Shown in pieces: positions 60,149 through 64,000 of a DNA stretch of 64,000 nucleotides. Each line of letters opens with the position of its first letter. Position 1 is the first letter of the stretch. Below the pieces are notes generated by a model, which searched no databases, was not told the DNA's origin, and saw only the letters and a list, made by a program, of their open reading frames with translations. The position numbers were made by a program, and so were the translations under genes. The stretch spans positions 65,386-129,385 of the forward strand of contig JARXPE010000001.1 of the NCBI GenBank assembly GCA_029887795.1, read 5' to 3'. This stretch comes from Thermoproteota archaeon. GTDB lineage: Archaea > Thermoproteota > Methanomethylicia > Methanomethylicales > Methanomethylicaceae.

Positions 60149-61350
60149 AAATACCGAAGGAAAGACTCGAAAAATACAAAGGGCTAAAGAGAGACTTTGC
60201 GGAGGAAGACTACATAAACCTCCAACCCATACAGCGCGGAGGGATTCTCACAGAAGAGGCTATGAGAGCCATTTTGGAATTCGGGGACGGTTATTCAACG
60301 TGCGATTGGTGCCCCCCAAAGACCGCAAGGCTCGATATGATAACAAATCCACCCATCCAAGATTTTTACAAGGATCTTGCAGAGTTCTTGGGTATGGATG
60401 TCGCAAGGGTGGTGACCAGATGCAGAGAGGCGAAGTTCATAGCATTTAGGATGCTTGGTAGACCAGGAGATTATATAGTGCTGGACAGCACGGCTCATTA
60501 TTCGAGTTATATCGCAGCCGAACTGGCCGATATGAAGATCAAAGAAGTGCCGAACAGTGGTCCTCCGGAATTCAGGGTTGATTTAAACGAGTATGCCACA
60601 AAGATCGAAGAAGTTAAAAAAGAGAGTGGGAAACTCCCAGCAGCCGTGCTTTTGACTCATGTGGACTACCTGTATGGCAATTTAAACGATGCAAAAATTG
60701 TCAGTAAGATATCAAAGGAATACGGCGTACCTTTTATATTGAATTGTGCCTACACCGCGGGCATAATGCCAGTCGACGGTAGGGAGCTTGGGGCTGATAT
60801 AATAACTAGCAGTGGACACAAGAGTTGGGCAGCTAGCGCCCCAACAGGGATACTTGCCTTCAACAAATCGTTGGAAGAGAAACTTACGGTCCGTTCAAAG
60901 ATAGAGGGAGACCTAACAAAGAGAAGGTTTGGTGCTAAGGAACTTGCCATGCTTGGCTGCACGGTAATGGGGGCTCCCCTTATCACACTGATGGCATCGT
61001 TCCCCGAAGTTGTGAGCAGAGTAGAGAGGTGGGGGGAGGAGCTCGAGAAGGTCAGGTACCTTGTATCCGAGCTGGAGAGGATTGAAGGCGTGAAGCAGCT
61101 AGGGATCAGACCTAAGATGCACACATTAACGCATATGGAGACGGAGGGTTTCTACAAAGTCTCTCAGACGCACAAAAGAAAGGGATACTTCTTATACGAT
61201 GAACTGAGAGAGAGAAAGATTGTAGGGATACAGCCAGGGTTGACGAAGCACTTTAAGTTCAATACCTATGGGTTGACATGGGACCAAATAAGGTATGTCA
61301 GGGATGCCTTCTTTGATATAGCCAAAAAGTATGGATTGAATGTATGTTGA
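60145..61350 (+). CDS. pscS: O-phosphoseryl-tRNA(Cys):Cys-tRNA synthase (SepCysS)
   Basis: Converts phosphoserine on tRNA-Cys into cysteine. It has 401 residues. PLP-binding lysine K226 is in TSSGHKSWAA, and the three cysteines needed for sulfur transfer are visible: C53 and C56 in STCDWC and C272 in LGCTVMG, matching C39, C42 and C247 of the Archaeoglobus enzyme as I recall. SepRS is not in the window, nor is a CysRS. Located right after tRNA-Cys and the 58-residue ORF. Confidence 0.95.
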   Translation: MKIPKERLEKYKGLKRDFAEEDYINLQPIQRGGILTEEAMRAILEFGDGYSTCDWCPPKTARLDMITNPPIQDFYKDLAEFLGMDVARVVTRCREAKFIAFRMLGRPGDYIVLDSTAHYSSYIAAELADMKIKEVPNSGPPEFRVDLNEYATKIEEVKKESGKLPAAVLLTHVDYLYGNLNDAKIVSKISKEYGVPFILNCAYTAGIMPVDGRELGADIITSSGHKSWAASAPTGILAFNKSLEEKLTVRSKIEGDLTKRRFGAKELAMLGCTVMGAPLITLMASFPEVVSRVERWGEELEKVRYLVSELERIEGVKQLGIRPKMHTLTHMETEGFYKVSQTHKRKGYFLYDELRERKIVGIQPGLTKHFKFNTYGLTWDQIRYVRDAFFDIAKKYGLNVC

Positions 61351-61356
61351 GAAGCT

Positions 61357-62031
61357 TCAGAGACCGATCTTCTTCAACAATATCTCAGGATTTTTGAATA
61401 GCACATTTTCAGCTTCAGATTCGCTGAGGCCTGCCCCTCTAGCCACAGCAAATGCTGTTTCCGGCGATAGGTGGTCACCTATTTCATGTGCATCTGAGTT
61501 TACCAAGAGTTTTGCGCCAATGGTTGAGGCGAGTTTTGCGACCCGACCGTTTCCAAGGCAATGCCCACACCTGAATGAAAGTTCTAGAAAGATCCCGTTT
61601 TCCTTGGCGCTGGATACAGCGTCCTCTGAGATCATACCGGGATGTGCCAATATGTCAACATCGGGGCACATACAGGCAGCCACGTTAGTTCCCGGCTGTA
61701 CAGGCTCAACCGGCGTTTCCCCATGAACGACCACTATCTTTGCGCCGTATCTTTTTGCCTCCTTTGCGAGTATTGGAATGCTCTTTGGCGGGACGTGTGT
61801 TAATTCAATGCCAGGTATGAGTGTGAAATCGGAACGAGAATAATATTTAGATATAAATTCTGATGCTAGAACTAATTTTTTAATTATCGATTCCATGTTG
61901 GACATGTCGGCATGATCTGTGATGGCTATAGCCCGGTTGTTCAATATATATGTCCGCCTAGCTATCTCTGATGGAATTAGTTCTCCATCACTAAAAAGCG
62001 AGTGCATGTGAAAATCACAAATTTTCTGCAT
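61357..62031 (-). CDS. PHP-domain phosphoesterase
   Basis: 224 residues. Metal ligands are in CDFHMHSLFSDGE, ITDHADMS, HGET and NSDAHEIGDH. Of the histidinol-phosphatase-like PHP group; archaeal members may act on histidinol phosphate, phosphoesters or nucleotides. It converges with SepCysS (six bases between the stops) and is divergent from trpS. Confidence 0.9.
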   Translation of the reverse strand: MQKICDFHMHSLFSDGELIPSEIARRTYILNNRAIAITDHADMSNMESIIKKLVLASEFISKYYSRSDFTLIPGIELTHVPPKSIPILAKEAKRYGAKIVVVHGETPVEPVQPGTNVAACMCPDVDILAHPGMISEDAVSSAKENGIFLELSFRCGHCLGNGRVAKLASTIGAKLLVNSDAHEIGDHLSPETAFAVARGAGLSESEAENVLFKNPEILLKKIGL

Positions 62032-62171
62032 GAGGGGATTTAATCTCCTAACTGTTATATATCATTTCATCTTCCGCGAATTTTGGAGGGGTTTATGGCT
62101 CTCGACCGCAATCATTATAAGTTCTTTTCCTTATCCATCAAGGGCGTGGACACAGCGCCACGGTGAGCCTC

Positions 62172-63293
62172 ATGCAGAATAGTGGACCAAAAGTTACGCC
62201 CTGGGAGGTCAGGGGCGAGGTAGATTACGAGGAGCTAATCAGGGAATTTGGGGTAGAACCGCTTAATGAGGAGCTCATTAATAGGATCGAGAGGCACGCT
62301 GGATATCTACACGTGTTGCTCCGCAGGAATGTCTTTTTTGCCCATAGGGAGTTTGGAGAATGGATGGATTCCTACGAGAGGGGCGTGGAGACCGTACTGT
62401 ATACTGGGAGGGGACCCTCAGGTTACACGCATCTTGGTCATCTGGTTCCGTGGATATTCACAAAGTATCTTCAAGACGCCTTCAAGGCTGACCTTTATTT
62501 TCAGGTAACGGATGACGAGAAATTTTTGATTAACCCGGGAATGAGTGTTGAGGAGGTCAAGAGGTACACCGATGATAACTTGCTGGACATAATAGCTGTC
62601 GGATTTGATCCCAAAAGGACAAAGATCTTCACCAATTTGAGCTACACTAAGGAGCTCTACAACATAGCAGTAAGAGTCGCCAAACATGTTACATTCTCCA
62701 CCGCAAGGGCTACTTTCGGGTTCACGGAGAGCTCTAATATTGGAATAATATTCTTCCCAGCGATGCAGGCGGCACCTTGCTTTTTGCCACAGACCCTCAA
62801 AGGGACAGATGCGCATGTTCTGATCCCTTGTGCTATAGATCAGGAACCCTACTGGAGGATAACTAGGGATGTCGCACCTAAATTGGGATACAGAAAGCCC
62901 GCAGGAATCTATAGCAAGTTTATACCAGGACTTGGGGCAGGAGGTAAGATGAGCGCTAGCATGCCTGAGACCTGCATTTTCTTATCAGACTCACCCGAAG
63001 AGGCGAAGAAGAAGATAAGAAATGCATTCACGGGCGGTCAGCCCACCGTGAGGGAACAAAGGGAGAAGGGAGGGGACCCAGACGTCTGCGTGGTTTATTG
63101 GTATCTGTATTATCTTTTTGACGAGGATGACAAGAGTGTTGCCGAGACCTATGAGGCTTGCAGGCGCGGGAATAGGATCTGCGGCGAGTGTAAAGAGCAA
63201 TTGGCTGAAAAGGTCGCAGCATTCCTTGTGGAACACCAAAGGAGAAGGGAGGGTGCAAGATCAATTTTGGACGAATTCCTTTTAAGGGACTGA
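62172..63293 (+). CDS. trpS: Tryptophanyl-tRNA synthetase
   Basis: 373 residues from ATG 62172, after GGTGAGCC; GTG 62163 is the alternative. The ATP site is RGPSGYTHLGHLVPW (HIGH type) and the second motif is GKMSASMPE (KMSKS type). The tryptophan-binding FQVTDDEKF is characteristic of the archaeal/eukaryotic form, with a C-terminal anticodon-binding helical bundle. Confidence 0.95.
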   Translation: MQNSGPKVTPWEVRGEVDYEELIREFGVEPLNEELINRIERHAGYLHVLLRRNVFFAHREFGEWMDSYERGVETVLYTGRGPSGYTHLGHLVPWIFTKYLQDAFKADLYFQVTDDEKFLINPGMSVEEVKRYTDDNLLDIIAVGFDPKRTKIFTNLSYTKELYNIAVRVAKHVTFSTARATFGFTESSNIGIIFFPAMQAAPCFLPQTLKGTDAHVLIPCAIDQEPYWRITRDVAPKLGYRKPAGIYSKFIPGLGAGGKMSASMPETCIFLSDSPEEAKKKIRNAFTGGQPTVREQREKGGDPDVCVVYWYLYYLFDEDDKSVAETYEACRRGNRICGECKEQLAEKVAAFLVEHQRRREGARSILDEFLLRD

Positions 63294-63305
63294 GATGCCA
63301 AAAGC

Positions 63306-63785
63306 TTGGCGATAGAACTGATGGGCATGTCGGAAAGCATCCATAGCGCAGGACTCGGTAGGCTTGGACTAAGGCAAGCAGTAATTTTAGTAACAATATT
63401 GGTCTTAGTTTTGACTGTTGGTACATTTTATTATGCCCTTCCCAAGAGCGGGTTTCCAGGTACCAAAGCCATAGGCGATCACCCGGAGATCATAGAAGCT
63501 CTGGAGAAGAAAAGGCCTTTAATGATATATTTCTCATCAATTGGTTGCCCAAACTGCCTTATGCAGGACAGGGTCATAAGCGCAATCTATCCAAAATATG
63601 AGGAGGATGTTGAATTCGTTTACATTCTGCTCAGCAACTCCACCGAGAAGATCTTTGAAGATTGGTCGGTAATTAAGGTCCCAACTTTGATATTTGTAGA
63701 CAAGGAGGGGAATGTGGTTTCAAGGTTTGACGGGCGATATTTGGATGAGGGGGCTTTGAGGACAGAATTGGAGGGGGTGAAGTGA
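63306..63785 (+). CDS. Membrane-anchored thioredoxin-like protein
   Basis: 159 residues from TTG 63306; ATG 63321 or 63327 are also possible. One N-terminal helix (AVILVTILVLVLTVGTFYYA) and a thioredoxin fold with active site GCPNC and cis-Pro in VPTLIFVDKEGNVV. It likely faces outward and exchanges disulfides. It overlaps the start of a CcdA-type gene by one base (TGATG), which would feed it electrons. Confidence 0.88.
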   Translation: MAIELMGMSESIHSAGLGRLGLRQAVILVTILVLVLTVGTFYYALPKSGFPGTKAIGDHPEIIEALEKKRPLMIYFSSIGCPNCLMQDRVISAIYPKYEEDVEFVYILLSNSTEKIFEDWSVIKVPTLIFVDKEGNVVSRFDGRYLDEGALRTELEGVK

Positions 63786-64000
63786 TGGATCTGTTCCTTT
63801 TAGGATTTGCGTTCGTTATGGGGTTGATGTCTATAGCTAGTCCATGTGTACTACCAATAATTCCAAGCTATGTTGTATTTTTATTTGGTAGAGGTAAAGT
63901 CGGGATTGTGTCAGGTACACTCGCAATTTACAGTGGGATAATGGTCGGTGCGGGAGGGGTGGGTTTAGCCCTGTCGTTAGTAGGATCCGTTCAAAGTCTC
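63785..64000 (+). CDS. ccdA: CcdA/DsbD-type membrane thiol transporter (cut by window end)
   Basis: 72 residues visible. Begins MDLFLLGFAFVMGLMSIASP then CVLPIIPSYVVF, the first helix and catalytic Cys-Pro of CcdA/DsbD family, which shuttles electrons through the membrane to outward thioredoxin-like proteins. It is coupled to the thioredoxin-like gene. The rest lies beyond base 64000. Confidence 0.88.
   Translation, partial: MDLFLLGFAFVMGLMSIASPCVLPIIPSYVVFLFGRGKVGIVSGTLAIYSGIMVGAGGVGLALSLVGSVQSL

Noticed and set aside
62418-63426. Overlapping reverse open frames across trpS
   Set aside because: They are shadows of the strongly conserved trpS gene.

Overview
The window reads as chromosomal DNA of an archaeon. 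It carries TFB, eIF1/SUI1, deoxyhypusine synthase, a PriS-like primase, a KaiC-like ATPase and BRE/TATA-type promoters. Shine-Dalgarno sites of the GGTGA/GGAGG type are common, and many genes start with TTG or GTG. Two sets of marker genes point in different directions. A CdvB/ESCRT-III protein and a crenarchaeal-style single OB-fold SSB suggest the TACK/Thermoproteota side. SepCysS beside tRNA-Cys, a DUF2111 protein, a DUF1922-like zinc ribbon, NikR and a CbiMNQO-type nickel/cobalt importer are typical of methanogens. My inference, made from family knowledge and not from any search, is a methanogenic or ex-methanogenic TACK lineage of the Methanomethylicia (Verstraetearchaeota) kind.

Layout, 1-20 kb: the end of aspartate-semialdehyde dehydrogenase and aspartate kinase; a reverse cbiMNQO operon; a divergent module of a MacB/FtsX-type ABC exporter plus two anchored small proteins (reverse) against a NosL-like protein, a Cys-rich membrane protein and an anchored protein (forward); a dicarboxylate symporter broken by two compensating frameshifts; a threonine-synthase-like enzyme; a UPF0251 regulator; a Cas2-like N-terminal fusion protein; a CBS protein; a CPBP protease; a decayed winged-helix gene; inositol-1-phosphate synthase; SSB; a minimal metallopeptidase; and a GTPBP1-like GTPase.

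20-42 kb: PriS-like primase with deoxyhypusine synthase; GNAT and SpoIIM; a thiamine-binding protein and an ECF S-component; DUF2111; a KaiC-like ATPase facing a V4R protein; HAD phosphatase; an isoprenoid-synthase-like gene; SerRS; class II aldolase; a split ThiI pair in which the THUMP protein has lost its ATP-binding loop and a separate, overlapping, convergent gene supplies it; a universal stress protein; CdvB; NikR; an aconitase-superfamily LeuCD/AksDE pair; a methyltransferase; PadR; a B12-type radical SAM protein; an isocitrate/isopropylmalate dehydrogenase; and UPRT.

42-64 kb: two SSS symporters, each preceded by a short membrane gene; a JAMM peptidase; a membrane-anchored, degenerate LAGLIDADG-like protein; HIT; a reverse DtxR - FeoA/HTH - FeoB iron operon; an orphan substrate-binding protein; eIF1, a zinc ribbon and TFB; tRNA-Gln(CUG); two paralogous anchored proteins flanking a universal stress protein; an adenosine-binding protein; an E1-like enzyme; the cassette tRNA-Cys(GCA) - 58-codon ORF - SepCysS; PHP phosphoesterase; TrpRS; and a thioredoxin-like/CcdA pair cut by the window end. 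I see no CRISPR array, insertion sequence, rRNA, replication origin or prophage. Several genes show frameshifts or lack a normal start codon. Whether this is real decay or sequencing error cannot be settled from the sequence alone.
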